Shown here in pieces: positions 43,441 to 52,354 of a DNA stretch of 64,000 nt. Each line of letters begins with the position of its first letter. Positions within the stretch are counted from its first letter, which is position 1. This DNA is from an uncultured Eubacteriales bacterium (GTDB taxonomy: Bacteria > Bacillota > Clostridia > Oscillospirales > CAG-272). Below the pieces are notes generated by a model, which made no database searches, had not been told where the DNA came from, and saw nothing but the letters and a program-made list of their open reading frames with translations. The position numbers were made by a program, and so were the translations under genes. The stretch spans positions 62,001-126,000 of the forward strand of contig CATWNM010000002.1 in NCBI GenBank assembly GCA_958352145.1. The letters are read 5' to 3'.

Positions 43441-43465
43441 AAGCTTGCAAATGCAAGCTTTTTTT
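43441..43465. terminator. Second hairpin-T-run
   Basis: AAGCTTGCA-AA-TGCAAGCTT followed by T's, 20 bases from the stop of the response-regulator gene. Confidence 0.6.
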
Positions 43466-43485
43466 GCTACAATAGAGTCGAAAAT

Positions 43486-44064
43486 TCACAAAATATTGAC
43501 GGTTACATCCTCGCGGAGCGCGTATCCGACGCCGCGTTTCGACGCGATGATGTCCACCTGACAGACCGTTTTCAGCTTTTTGCGCAGGTAGTGCATATAA
43601 ACGTCCATGATGTTGCTGTCCGAATCGCCGAAAAATTCCGCGGCGCGGCTGCGCTCGAGCGTTTTGGTGTTGCTCAGCGCGAGCAGAAGCGCAAGCTCCT
43701 TGACTGAGAGGCGGACGTCCCCATACGGGCCGAAAACGCGGCGCGTATGCGGACTGACGGCAAGCGCGCGCGCACGGCGCTGGTCGCGGCTGTTTTCAAG
43801 CAGCTTGGCTGCGGTTTTGCGCAGCAGCATCGCGTCGATGGGCCGCGGCAGAAACAGGCTTACGCGGCGTGCCTTTTCCGGGTCGTAAGAATAACCGATG
43901 GTGTTTTCCGGAAGATCTTTGTTGATAAAATCCAGATCGCAGATATATAGCAGCGCGGGCATGGCAAAACTGTCACAAATGCTTGTGTCAAACCCCGCGT
44001 CTCGGAGTTCAAGCAAGAGAAAGCGCGCTTCTTTTTTGTCGTTTGATACAATACAGATATCCAT
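43486..44064 (-). CDS. Response-regulator-like protein with degenerate receiver and OmpR-type DNA-binding domain
   Basis: 192 residues. The N-terminal part (about 1-85) has a receiver-like start MDICIVSNDKKEARFLLLEL. The phosphorylation-site strand reads LLYICDLDFIN and the usual KP near the end is RP (FLPRPIDAML), so ordinary phosphorelay control is doubtful. The C-terminal part (about 105-190) is a winged helix of the OmpR/PhoB type: LSVKELALLLALS, the helix region MDVYMHYLRKKLK and the wing SKRGVGYAL. AGGAGG spacing favours the ATG at 44064 over the GTG at 44076. No sensor kinase is adjacent. It is divergent from the AraC-type gene. Confidence 0.82.
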   Translation of the reverse strand: MDICIVSNDKKEARFLLLELRDAGFDTSICDSFAMPALLYICDLDFINKDLPENTIGYSYDPEKARRVSLFLPRPIDAMLLRKTAAKLLENSRDQRRARALAVSPHTRRVFGPYGDVRLSVKELALLLALSNTKTLERSRAAEFFGDSDSNIMDVYMHYLRKKLKTVCQVDIIASKRGVGYALREDVTVNIL

Positions 44065-44115
44065 GATGCGGCGCACCTCCTTTTCTGAAATACGGGACTT
44101 ATACGACTATGCTAC

Positions 44116-44144
44116 AGCATACATGTTTTTGGAACGGTTGTCAA
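44116..44144 (-). promoter_or_regulatory. Promoter of the response-regulator-like gene
   Basis: On the - strand TTGACA (44144-44139), 17-base spacer, TATGCT (44121-44116). Confidence 0.7.
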
Positions 44145-44185
44145 GATAAAAAAGAAAAACCATTTTGCGATTTTTTTTGATTGGG

Positions 44186-44208
44186 CTCGCACGCATTTAG
44201 CGTACGAG
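44186..44208 (+). promoter_or_regulatory. Possible operator in the divergent promoter region
   Basis: CTCGCACG-CATTTAG-CGTACGAG, an 8-base inverted repeat with one mismatch, about 50 bases before the AraC-type gene. The binding protein is unknown. Confidence 0.35.
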
Positions 44209-44255
44209 ATGTGATTTTGCCGCGGCGTGGCCGCGGGTTTATTGAGGTGATGGTT

Positions 44256-45092
44256 ATGGAGACCTTTGCAAACACGGCCGGTGAATTTGCCAAAGAGCGC
44301 GCGCCGCTCCCCCTGCGTCCGGTTGCGGCTGGTACGTGCGCAAAGCTGCCCGCGATGCCGTCGGGCGACGGCGAGCACTTGCTGCTGGCTGTGCGCGCCG
44401 GCAGCGCCCGCGTGCGTCTGCCGGACGGCGTGGGGCAGATGCTGGTTCCCGGCTGGCTTTTATATGTGTGCGCAGGCGTCTCGCTGCAATGCGAGGCTAT
44501 GTCCGAGGATCTTTCCTGCGAGTTCGTGCGTTTTGAAGCGGATGCGGAATTTATGCGCCATCTCGATCTGCCTGCGGCGGCGGCTGGCGCGGCCGGAGAG
44601 GGGGCCTCTTTGTCGGGTATTGCCCGGATGAATCCGTACGCGCTGGAGTTTGCGCACGACCGCCTCAAAATCTGCGCGACTGTATATTTTGCGCTGGCCA
44701 AGCTTGCGCGCGACCGGATGCTGAGTACGTTTGAGCGGTTCGACGCGCTTGGAGTCCGTCTGTCTCCCGCGATTTTGCAGATCGAGCAGCGGTATTCCGA
44801 ACCGCTGACCGTTCGCGTGCTGGCGCACAGTTGCCGGATGAGCGAGAGCCAGTTTTCCCGCCTGTTCAAGGAAATGTACGGCTGCACGCCGATTCAGTAT
44901 CTGATCCGCGTCCGGCTGGATAAGGCCAAAGCGATGCTCGCGTCCGGCGAGCCGGATCTCGAACAGATTGCGGCGGCCTGCGGTATGGGCAACGCCAAAT
45001 ATTTCGGCGAGCTTTTGAAAAAGCACGACCATGTCACGCCGCGCGAGCTTCGCGCGATGTATAAAGAGGCCACGCAGCTTCGATTCTTTTGA
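44256..45092 (+). CDS. AraC-family transcriptional regulator
   Basis: 278 residues. N-terminal cupin-like sensing domain (about 20-120; LLLAVRAGSARVRLPDGVGQ). C-terminal pair of helix-turn-helix motifs (about 180-275): LTVRVLAHSCRMSESQFSRL, FKEMYGCTPIQYLIRVRLDK and the second HTH IAAACGMGNAKYFGELLKKH, ending with TPRELR. The ligand is unknown. The ATG at 44256 lies eight bases after GAGG; the ATG at 44250 would be only two bases away. The next gene on the strand is the pyruvate:ferredoxin oxidoreductase with its own promoter, a possible but unproven target. Confidence 0.9.
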   Translation: METFANTAGEFAKERAPLPLRPVAAGTCAKLPAMPSGDGEHLLLAVRAGSARVRLPDGVGQMLVPGWLLYVCAGVSLQCEAMSEDLSCEFVRFEADAEFMRHLDLPAAAAGAAGEGASLSGIARMNPYALEFAHDRLKICATVYFALAKLARDRMLSTFERFDALGVRLSPAILQIEQRYSEPLTVRVLAHSCRMSESQFSRLFKEMYGCTPIQYLIRVRLDKAKAMLASGEPDLEQIAAACGMGNAKYFGELLKKHDHVTPRELRAMYKEATQLRFF

Positions 45093-45153
45093 AAAAATTG
45101 TGAAAAGCGCCAGTAAAAATCGCGGCGCATGTGCAAAAACTGCGGATTTTCTA

Positions 45154-45182
45154 TTTACTTTTTGACGCCGCGATGGTATAAT
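45154..45182 (+). promoter_or_regulatory. Promoter of pyruvate:ferredoxin oxidoreductase
   Basis: TTTACT (45154-45159), 17-base spacer, perfect TATAAT (45177-45182); the leader is about 60 bases with GGAGG before the ATG. Confidence 0.7.
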
Positions 45183-45246
45183 GTACGGTGAATGTTTAAG
45201 TAATTCTATTTAAATATAAATTTTATTTTTTTGGAGGTATTTCCCA

Positions 45247-48200
45247 ATGGCAAGAAAAAAGCTTTCCATGGACGGTAATACTGCTGCGGCGCACGTGAGC
45301 TATGCCTTTACGGAGGTCGCGGGTATTTACCCGATCACGCCGTCCAGCCCGATGGCGGACAGCGTAGACCAATGGTCGGCGCAGGGGCTGAAGAACATCT
45401 TCGGCACGACGGTCAAGGTCATGGAGATGCAGTCCGAGGCCGGCGCGGCGGGTACCGTGCACGGCAGCCTCGCGGCAGGCGCACTCACTACTACATACAC
45501 GGCTTCGCAGGGTCTTCTGCTGATGATTCCGAATATGTATAAGATCGCGGGCGAGCTTCTCCCCTGCGTATTTCATGTTTCTGCGCGCTGCGTCGCGTCT
45601 CACGCGCTGAATATTTTCGGCGATCATTCGGACGTGTATGCCTGCCGTCAGACCGGTTTTGCTATGCTGGCGGAGACCAACCCGCAGGAAGTTATGGATC
45701 TCGGCGCGGTCGCGCACCTGGCGACGATCAAGGGCAGAGTGCCTTTCCTCAACTTCTTCGACGGGTTCCGCACCTCGCATGAGATTCAGAAGATCGAGGT
45801 CTGGGATTTCGACGATCTGAAAGAAATGACCGATATGGATGCGGTCGAGGCGTTCCGTGCGCGTTCGCTCAATCCGGAGCATCCGGTGCTCCGCGGTTCG
45901 GCCGAAAACGGTGACATTTTCTTCCAGCACAGAGAGGCCTGCAACCAGTACTATGACGCGCTTCCTGCGATTGTTGAAGAATACATGGACAAAGTCAATG
46001 CAAAGATTGGCACGGACTATAAGCTCTTCAACTATTACGGCGCGCCGGATGCGGACCGCGTAATCGTGGCGATGGGCTCGATCTGCGACGTCTGCGAAGA
46101 AGTTATCGATTATTTGACCGCTAAAGGCGAAAAGGTCGGCCTTGTCAAGGTTCGCCTATACCGTCCGTTCTGCGCGGACAGACTGGCCGCGGCGCTGCCG
46201 AAGACCGTCAAAAAGATCGCGGTGCTCGATAGAACGAAGGAGCCCGGTTCGCTCGGCGAGCCGCTGTACCTCGACGTTGTCGCCGCGCTCGATAAAGAAA
46301 ACGTTAAAGCCGAAGTTGTCGGTGGCCGATATGGACTCGGTTCCAAGGACACGACGCCCGCGAGCGTTTTCGCCGTTTATGAAAATCTCGCGGCCGCGCA
46401 GCCGAAGGCCAATTTTACCATCGGCATCGTTGACGATGTGACCGGACTCTCTCTCGAAGAGAAGCCCGCGCCCGATACCAGCGCGGCGGGAACCATTTCC
46501 TGCAAATTCTGGGGTCTTGGCGGCGACGGTACGGTCGGCGCAAACAAAAACTCGATTAAGATCATCGGCGACCACACCGATAAATTCATTCAGGCGTACT
46601 TCCAGTACGACTCCAAGAAGACCGGCGGCGTGACGATCTCGCACCTTCGCTTCGGCGACAAACCGATCAAGTCTCCTTATTATATTACAAAGGCAAACTT
46701 CGTTGCCTGCCATAATTCTTCTTATATTCTCAAGGGTTATAAGATCGTCGAGGACGTTATGCCCGGCGGCACGTTCATGCTCGACTGCCAGTGGACGCCC
46801 GAGCAGCTGGACGAACATCTTCCCGCTTCTGTCAAATCCTACATTGCCAACAACAACATCAAGTTCTATATTATCGACGCGACCACCATCGCGTCCAAGG
46901 AGATCGGCAACGCAAAGGTTAAAAATACGGTTTTACAGTCCGCGTTCTTTGCGCTGGCCAACATTCTGCCGAAGGACGAGGCCGTCGAGTATATGAAGAA
47001 GATGGCGTATAAGTCCTACATCAAAAAGGGACAGGCGATGGTCGATCTCAACTACAAGGCGATTGACGCGGGTGCAAACGCTATGACTGAAGTCAAAGTG
47101 CCCGAGGCATGGAAGACCGTGGAGATCAAAGCGTATGAGAGCGCCGCGGCCGGCGAGCGTCCTGAACTTGTCAAATTTGTCAAGAATGTGGTGGAGCCTG
47201 TTTCCAAGATGGACGGCGACGCGCTTCCGGTTTCCGCATTTGTGGATTATGTGGACGGTACGTTCCCGCAGGGTGCTGCCGCTTATGAAAAACGCGGCGT
47301 CGCGGTCAATGTTCCCGTATGGCATCCGGAAAACTGCATCCAGTGCAATAGCTGCGCGTTTGTATGTCCGCATGCGGCAATCCGCCCGTTTGCAATGACG
47401 GCCGAAGAGGCTGCCGCCGCGCCTGCCGCAACGAAATTCACAGCAAAACCGGTTGTGAAAACCGATTATAAATTTACGATGGCTATCTCTCCGATGGACT
47501 GCATGGGCTGTACGCTCTGCGTCAAGGCCTGCCCCGTGACGGCCAAGGCGCTCAAAGACGGCGCGCCCGAAAAGGCCGCGATTGAGATGACATCTCAGGC
47601 GTCGCAGCTCGATCAGCAGGCGCCCTTCGACTATGCGGTCGCGCATGTGTCCGAGAAGAAAGAACTGATCAACAAGACGATCAAGGGCAGCCAGTTCAAA
47701 CAGCCACTGCTCGAGTTCTCCGGTTCCTGCGCAGGCTGCGCGGAGACCTCCTATGCGCGTCTGATTACGCAGCTTTTCGGCGAGAGAATGTATATTTCCA
47801 ATGCGACCGGCTGTTCCTCGATCTGGGGCGGCAGCGCGCCCGCAACGCCGTATACCGTAAATCGGGAGACCGGCCGCGGTCCCGCGTGGGCAAACTCGCT
47901 CTTTGAGGACAACGCCGAGCACGGTCTCGGCATGGCGCTCGGCCAGAAAGCGATCCGCGAGCGTCTGATGTCGAAGCTCGAGGAAATGGCGGCGGCTGAG
48001 CAGACGCCAGACGAAACCAAGGCGCTGATTGAAAAGTATTTTGAGACGAAGGATGACGGCGAGGCCAATCAGGCTGCGACGGCGGCGCTGATCCCCGCGC
48101 TGGAGGCTGCTGCGGCGGCAGGATGCCCGACGGCACCTGAAATTCTTCGCGAGAAGAATTATTTGTCCAAGAAGTCTGTTTGGATCTTCGGCGGCGACGG

Positions 48201-48825
48201 ATGGGCTTATGACATTGGATTTGGCGGCCTCGACCACGTGATCGCGTCGGGCGAGAACGTCAACATCATGGTCTTTGACACGGAGGTCTATTCCAATACC
48301 GGCGGTCAGGCATCCAAGGCGTCCAACATCGGCCAGGTCGCGCAGTTTGCTGCAGCGGGCAAGGCGATCGGCAAGAAGAACCTTGCGGAGATCGCAATGT
48401 CCTACGGCTACGTATACGTTGCACAGATCGCGATGGGCGCGGACATGAACCAGACGCTGAAAGCGTTCACCGAGGCGGAAGCGTACAACGGTCCGTCTCT
48501 GATTATCGGTTATGCGCCCTGTGAGATGCACGGCATCAAGGGCACGATGGCAAACTGCCAGCTTGAGATGAAGCGCGCGGTCGAGGCGGGTTATTGGCAG
48601 ATGTTCCGCTATAATCCGATGCTGAAAGCCGAGGGCAAGAATCCGCTGATCGTAGACTCCAAGGCGCCGACTGCGTCTTACCGTGACTTTATCACGAGCG
48701 AGACCCGTTACAGCCGTCTAGCGCAGCAGTTCCCCGAGAGAGCCGAAGTGCTCTTTGCAAAAGCGGAGGAGGCTGCAAAAGCCAAGTACGAGCGGCTTCT
48801 CAAATATGGCGAGATGTTCAATTGA
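45247..48825 (+). CDS. nifJ: Pyruvate:ferredoxin (flavodoxin) oxidoreductase
   Basis: 1192 residues, single-chain PFOR. Oxidises pyruvate with CoA to acetyl-CoA and CO2, reducing ferredoxin; central to energy metabolism in strict anaerobes. The N-terminal region has GVYPITPSSPM-like AGIYPITPSSPMAD. The two 4Fe-4S ferredoxin motifs are C697-x2-C700-x2-C703-x3-C707 and C752-x2-C755-x2-C758-x3-C762. A third cluster region reads GSCAGCAETSYARL. The thiamine diphosphate motif GGDGWAYDIGFGGLDHV lies near residue 980. Length and domain order are complete. Strong promoter, RBS and terminator suggest high expression as a single gene. Confidence 0.97.
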   Translation: MARKKLSMDGNTAAAHVSYAFTEVAGIYPITPSSPMADSVDQWSAQGLKNIFGTTVKVMEMQSEAGAAGTVHGSLAAGALTTTYTASQGLLLMIPNMYKIAGELLPCVFHVSARCVASHALNIFGDHSDVYACRQTGFAMLAETNPQEVMDLGAVAHLATIKGRVPFLNFFDGFRTSHEIQKIEVWDFDDLKEMTDMDAVEAFRARSLNPEHPVLRGSAENGDIFFQHREACNQYYDALPAIVEEYMDKVNAKIGTDYKLFNYYGAPDADRVIVAMGSICDVCEEVIDYLTAKGEKVGLVKVRLYRPFCADRLAAALPKTVKKIAVLDRTKEPGSLGEPLYLDVVAALDKENVKAEVVGGRYGLGSKDTTPASVFAVYENLAAAQPKANFTIGIVDDVTGLSLEEKPAPDTSAAGTISCKFWGLGGDGTVGANKNSIKIIGDHTDKFIQAYFQYDSKKTGGVTISHLRFGDKPIKSPYYITKANFVACHNSSYILKGYKIVEDVMPGGTFMLDCQWTPEQLDEHLPASVKSYIANNNIKFYIIDATTIASKEIGNAKVKNTVLQSAFFALANILPKDEAVEYMKKMAYKSYIKKGQAMVDLNYKAIDAGANAMTEVKVPEAWKTVEIKAYESAAAGERPELVKFVKNVVEPVSKMDGDALPVSAFVDYVDGTFPQGAAAYEKRGVAVNVPVWHPENCIQCNSCAFVCPHAAIRPFAMTAEEAAAAPAATKFTAKPVVKTDYKFTMAISPMDCMGCTLCVKACPVTAKALKDGAPEKAAIEMTSQASQLDQQAPFDYAVAHVSEKKELINKTIKGSQFKQPLLEFSGSCAGCAETSYARLITQLFGERMYISNATGCSSIWGGSAPATPYTVNRETGRGPAWANSLFEDNAEHGLGMALGQKAIRERLMSKLEEMAAAEQTPDETKALIEKYFETKDDGEANQAATAALIPALEAAAAAGCPTAPEILREKNYLSKKSVWIFGGDGWAYDIGFGGLDHVIASGENVNIMVFDTEVYSNTGGQASKASNIGQVAQFAAAGKAIGKKNLAEIAMSYGYVYVAQIAMGADMNQTLKAFTEAEAYNGPSLIIGYAPCEMHGIKGTMANCQLEMKRAVEAGYWQMFRYNPMLKAEGKNPLIVDSKAPTASYRDFITSETRYSRLAQQFPERAEVLFAKAEEAAKAKYERLLKYGEMFN

Positions 48826-48848
48826 CATTTTGCTGACCGTATAACTTA

Positions 48849-48893
48849 AAAAACGTCCGCAGCGGCCGGAAATTCCGGCGCTGCGGACGTTTT
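48849..48893 (+). terminator. Terminator of pyruvate:ferredoxin oxidoreductase
   Basis: AAAACGTCCGCAG pairs with CTGCGGACGTTTT, with an inner CCGGAAATTCCGG hairpin. Confidence 0.8.
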
Positions 48894-49062
48894 ATCATGG
48901 AAAAGGTTTTTTCCAAAGCGTTAAAGACCGCCGCGGTGAAACCGTATGGAGCGCGCGGCGCGCTTCACCTTGGCAAAGCGCACGTTGCAGATCCAAAAAA
49001 ACGAGTGCGCTGCGCTTTATTGTTGTGAACCCTGCAACGTGCCTGATTGCCGGTTCCGAGCA

Positions 49063-49662
49063 TTATTCTTCATATACGGCGATGGCGTATTCGCCGTCGG
49101 ATTCCGTATAAAACGGCAGTCTGCAGGTGTCCAGTTCAGTGGGGCGCACGATGCCGGTGCCGCGCCATTTGAAAAAGGCTTCTTTTTTCGTCCAGATTTC
49201 ATAAAACCGGCCGAGTATTTCGCGACTTTGTTCGGACGGCGGCGTTTCAAAATCCTGCGGCCGCGGGGAAGCGCCGAACAGATAACTTTGTTCGCCCGGC
49301 GCAAAGAATCGTTTGGCTATGCCCAGATTCAGCGGGCGAATCCGCTCGATGTCCGCACCAATTGGCCTATCGGAGGCAGCAAGAATGACAAAGTCCACGC
49401 TGTGACTGACGCTGTAGAAGAGCGGAAGCTCCGCAAAATAGGGCTTGCCGGCCGGCGTGCGCAGAATTTTTGGATCGCTTGCGCCGCACAGTTCTTTGGC
49501 CGCGCCTAGCGTAAGCAAATGCCCCGCGAGGGCGCGCCTTTTATCGCCGAAGTGCGCCATGCCGTCCAGCCTTGCCAAAAGATTCTGCGGCAGGGTCAGC
49601 GCAAGGCAGGCGTATGTCTCTCTGTCCATCTCAGAGACATCATAGCGGTAAAGTTTCAGCAT
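49063..49662 (-). CDS. Sfp-type 4'-phosphopantetheinyl transferase
   Basis: 199 residues. Transfers phosphopantetheine from CoA to carrier proteins. Seen: the N-terminal RRALAGHLLTLGAAKELCG, FYSVSHSVDFVILAASD, the metal-binding GADIERIRPLN and the catalytic block FYEIWTKKEAFFKWRGTG. Sfp-type enzymes usually serve secondary metabolism, so it is a good candidate to activate the carrier protein of the RiPP cluster at 35.4 kb, although it may be the general enzyme. It overlaps the end of the hydrolase gene by 23 bases; AGAGGAA lies before the ATG at 49662. A longer reading lacks homology. Confidence 0.88.
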   Translation of the reverse strand: MLKLYRYDVSEMDRETYACLALTLPQNLLARLDGMAHFGDKRRALAGHLLTLGAAKELCGASDPKILRTPAGKPYFAELPLFYSVSHSVDFVILAASDRPIGADIERIRPLNLGIAKRFFAPGEQSYLFGASPRPQDFETPPSEQSREILGRFYEIWTKKEAFFKWRGTGIVRPTELDTCRLPFYTESDGEYAIAVYEE

Positions 49663-51208
49663 CCGTTTGTTCCTCTTTCGCGGCGTTCTCGTATTTTTTA
49701 TCGTGGATGCGCTTGACAAGGCCTCCGACCTCATAGATGAATTCGGTGTTTGCGCGTTTTACATGCCCTTCGTCCAGATTGGACATGAAAATTACGATGT
49801 ATGGATGTTCCTCGTTCAGTACGACCGCGCCGTCGCAGTAGGAACCGACGTCCCAGCCGTATTTGTGTGCGACCTTTTCGGGTTTCAGCGCATTTTTCAG
49901 CATGACGGTCTGTGTGGAGCGGCACATCAGGCCGCACAGCCGCGCGCCGTTTTCCCCGCCGGACGTGAGATAGGCATGCAGCGTCTCAAAAAATTGACCG
50001 TACTGCTCAACCGGCGTGCGCCACCAGTCTCGGTAGACGGACGGCAGTCCGGCTGCTTCCATAGCGCTGGTGAACAACCGGTAACCGTACAGTCCCTGCA
50101 GCATGCCGTAGGCGGTATTGTCGCTGGATACGACCGTGCGCTCAATCAGTTCCCAGACGGAAAACGAAGTGCCGTCCGGTACCGAGGCAAAATTGCCCGA
50201 ACCGGTCCGATACATTTTTGCAGCGTCGTATACCACCGTCTGGTCAAGATTTGCCCTGCCTTCGTCGGCGGCGGAGAGCAGCGCGTAGACATAGACGATT
50301 TTAATCATGGACGCCGCGTACTGGATTTTGTCTGGGTTGAAAACCAGCGTTTCTCCGTCGGTCAGGTCTTTGTAATATAGGGAGACCGACCCCTTTGCGT
50401 CCATATAGCGCGCCGGAATATCCGTGTCTGCCTCAATTTTAGCAGATGTTGTATTTTTCACTGCGGACTGTGCGGCCTCGGTTTCGGCGGAAGCCGTATC
50501 TTTGGCCGTGGATTGCGCGGCTTCGGTTTCAGCAGACGTCGTATCTTCTGCTGTAGGCTGTGCGGCCTCGGTTTCGGCGGAAGCTGTATCTTCGGCCGTG
50601 GATTGCGCGGCTTCGGTTTCGGCGGAAGCTGTATTTTCCGCGGTCGTTTGTCCCGTCGTGCTTTCTATTGGTATCGCGTCGTTTGCCGTGGTTTCTTCCT
50701 TTGTGGTTTCTGCCGCCGCGGCGGTTTGCACGGCTGGCGCTTGCGGCGTGGAAGCTTTTACGGGCGCTTGGATCAAAATTCGGACGGTCGGAACTTCCTC
50801 AAGCAGCAGCCAGGCCAGCCGGTACTCGTCGCTGTCGGACGGATAGAGCAGAAAATTTTCGATCCGGCGCACCGGCGGTTCTTCTTCCACAATGAGGGGA
50901 AAAGAACCTGATTCGGACGTATGTGCGTCCATCGAAGATACGGGTGGCGAGTCGCTGTGCTGTGAGGAGACGTCCGGCCCCGTATCGCCGTGCTCGGAAG
51001 AAAGCGGGGAAGACTCAGTCTGCCCAGATACTGAAATGGTCACGCTGACGTCGAGAGACGACGTTTCTTCGGGACGCTGCTGTTTGCGGGCCATTCTTGC
51101 GGTAACCATGCATAAAAGCGCCACGGCAACAATTACAGTGGCGCAGAGGATGACCAACGAGGCGGAGTTTTTCGTATGCTTTTTCGATTTATATTGTCGT
51201 TTCTGCAT
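49640..51208 (-). CDS. Membrane-anchored serine hydrolase of class A beta-lactamase fold, with a repeat linker
   Basis: 522 residues. One membrane helix (about 18-37), then a Ser/Thr/Pro/Glu-rich external stalk to about 265. The stalk contains five 15-residue Thr/Ala/Glu repeats (188-260). The C-terminal domain has SxxK at S300 (AASMIKIVYVY), SDN at 362-364 (SSDNTAYGML) and a KxG box, probably in HKYGWDVG. These are the active-site boxes of penicillin-binding or class A beta-lactamase enzymes. The role could be cell-wall carboxypeptidase, esterase or beta-lactamase; the sequence does not decide. Its start overlaps the fumarase gene by 20 bases. Confidence 0.85.
   Translation of the reverse strand: MQKRQYKSKKHTKNSASLVILCATVIVAVALLCMVTARMARKQQRPEETSSLDVSVTISVSGQTESSPLSSEHGDTGPDVSSQHSDSPPVSSMDAHTSESGSFPLIVEEEPPVRRIENFLLYPSDSDEYRLAWLLLEEVPTVRILIQAPVKASTPQAPAVQTAAAAETTKEETTANDAIPIESTTGQTTAENTASAETEAAQSTAEDTASAETEAAQPTAEDTTSAETEAAQSTAKDTASAETEAAQSAVKNTTSAKIEADTDIPARYMDAKGSVSLYYKDLTDGETLVFNPDKIQYAASMIKIVYVYALLSAADEGRANLDQTVVYDAAKMYRTGSGNFASVPDGTSFSVWELIERTVVSSDNTAYGMLQGLYGYRLFTSAMEAAGLPSVYRDWWRTPVEQYGQFFETLHAYLTSGGENGARLCGLMCRSTQTVMLKNALKPEKVAHKYGWDVGSYCDGAVVLNEEHPYIVIFMSNLDEGHVKRANTEFIYEVGGLVKRIHDKKYENAAKEEQTDAETLPL
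50429..50647 (-). repeat. Five tandem 45-base repeats inside the serine-hydrolase gene
   Basis: Encodes units of the form [ST]-TAEDTASAETEAAQ with small changes. The last unit is the most diverged. It forms part of the extracellular stalk, and the copy number may vary between strains. Confidence 0.85.
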
Positions 51209-52061
51209 GTCTTGTCACGTGGCAATTGATGTTGACCGCCACAGGCAGGCCGGCAATGTGGGTTGGGCAAGCCGCGACCTTTACGGAAAGCGCCGTGGTA
51301 TCGCCCGAAAAGCCCTGCGGGCCAATGTTGGTTTGATTGATCTCGCGCAGCAGGCGCGCTTCCAGCGCACGATAGCGCGGGTCACTGTTTTCGGCGTCGA
51401 GCGGACGGCAGAAGCATTCCTTGGCCATCGCGGCGCACCGCTCAAAATCGCCTCCGATGCCTACGCCCACCGTGATCGGAGGGCAGGGATTAGCACCTGC
51501 TTGAATCACCGTGTCCACGACAAAACGGACGACGTCGTCCTCCGTGGCCGCGGGCGTCAGCATTTTCAGCGCGCTCATATTTTCGCTGCCAAAGCCTTTG
51601 GGCAGCGCTACGATCCGCAGACGGTCTCCCGGCACCGGGCGGATATGTATGATCGCAGGGGTATTGTCGTTGGTATTGGCGCGGTCATACAGGGGATCGC
51701 GCACCACAGACAGCCGCAGGCCGCCGTCCACATAAGCGCGCCGTACGCCTGCGTTGACCGCGTCCGGAATGCTGCCCGCGACATGCACCGCGTCACCGAC
51801 GTATAAAAACACCACGGCAAGTCCGGTGTCCTGACAGATCGGAACGTCGATCTTTTTCGCCGCGTCTACGTTGTCGAGGAGGCGGCGGAGCACGCTTTTT
51901 GCAAGCGGGCTGCGTTCGGTATCCGCGGCGTGCCGGATGCAGCCAGTTACATCTTTCGTCAGCGCGTAATTGGCCTGTACAAAAAGACGGGCGACCGCGT
52001 CTTCAACCGCCGCAGGGTCAATGATGCGAACTTTTTGTCCGTTTGAAAGAATCGTTTCCAT
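51189..52061 (-). CDS. Class I fumarase / tartrate dehydratase alpha subunit (orphan)
   Basis: 290 residues. Matches the alpha half of two-subunit 4Fe-4S hydro-lyases: KKIDVPICQDTGLAVVF, AYVDGGLRLSVVRDPL, LPKGFGSENMSALKMLTP and GVGIGGDFERCAAMAKECF. It should interconvert fumarate and malate, or a similar hydroxy acid, when paired with a beta subunit. The beta gene is expected immediately downstream but is replaced by the serine hydrolase. So the partner is elsewhere or the gene is a remnant; the frame itself is intact. It lies four bases or fewer from divIC, inside a cell-division and sporulation cluster. Confidence 0.88.
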   Translation of the reverse strand: METILSNGQKVRIIDPAAVEDAVARLFVQANYALTKDVTGCIRHAADTERSPLAKSVLRRLLDNVDAAKKIDVPICQDTGLAVVFLYVGDAVHVAGSIPDAVNAGVRRAYVDGGLRLSVVRDPLYDRANTNDNTPAIIHIRPVPGDRLRIVALPKGFGSENMSALKMLTPAATEDDVVRFVVDTVIQAGANPCPPITVGVGIGGDFERCAAMAKECFCRPLDAENSDPRYRALEARLLREINQTNIGPQGFSGDTTALSVKVAACPTHIAGLPVAVNINCHVTRHAETTI

Positions 52062-52063
52062 GT

Positions 52064-52354
52064 TTACTCGTCCAAATCGCTGAAATAGATGATCTCGCCC
52101 GGCATGCAGTATCCGAGCGAACGGCGCGCCACCCGGCGGACGTACGCCTCGTCAAAGGGGGCGGCCAGTTCTTCTTTCAGGCGATCATTTTCTTCTTTTG
52201 CGGCCAGCACCTGCCGCTGCAGCGTCTCGGTTTGCTTTTGCATCTCGTTGTAGCGCATGCTGAGCGAACCGATCAGCACGAAACCGAGAATCAAAAGCAC
52301 GACGAGGACAATCCGCATAACGGCCGGCGTCGCGCGCATTTTTCCGGTATTCAA
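52064..52354 (-). CDS. divIC: Septum formation initiator DivIC/FtsB-like
   Basis: 96 residues. Short cytoplasmic start, one membrane helix (about 13-33), a coiled coil (about 35-65; MQKQTETLQRQVLAAKEEND) and a small C-terminal domain (YVRRVARRSLGYCMPGE). Part of the divisome with FtsL and DivIB. Position after yabP-yabQ matches the Bacillus order and supports DivIC. One base separates it from yabQ. Confidence 0.9.
   Translation of the reverse strand: MNTGKMRATPAVMRIVLVVLLILGFVLIGSLSMRYNEMQKQTETLQRQVLAAKEENDRLKEELAAPFDEAYVRRVARRSLGYCMPGEIIYFSDLDE

Larger units (their letters stand above)
42991..43485. other. Intergenic region with repeat copies e and f and two terminators
   Basis: 495 bases without a gene between convergent genes. 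It holds the double-hairpin repeat copy e (43071-43192), half-copy f (43279-43327) and two strong hairpins (43387-43433, 43441-43465). Nothing else was recognised. Confidence 0.65.

Noticed and set aside
46933..48531. Long open frame on the - strand opposite the pyruvate:ferredoxin oxidoreductase
   Set aside because: Antisense shadow with biased Arg/Cys/His composition and no RBS.
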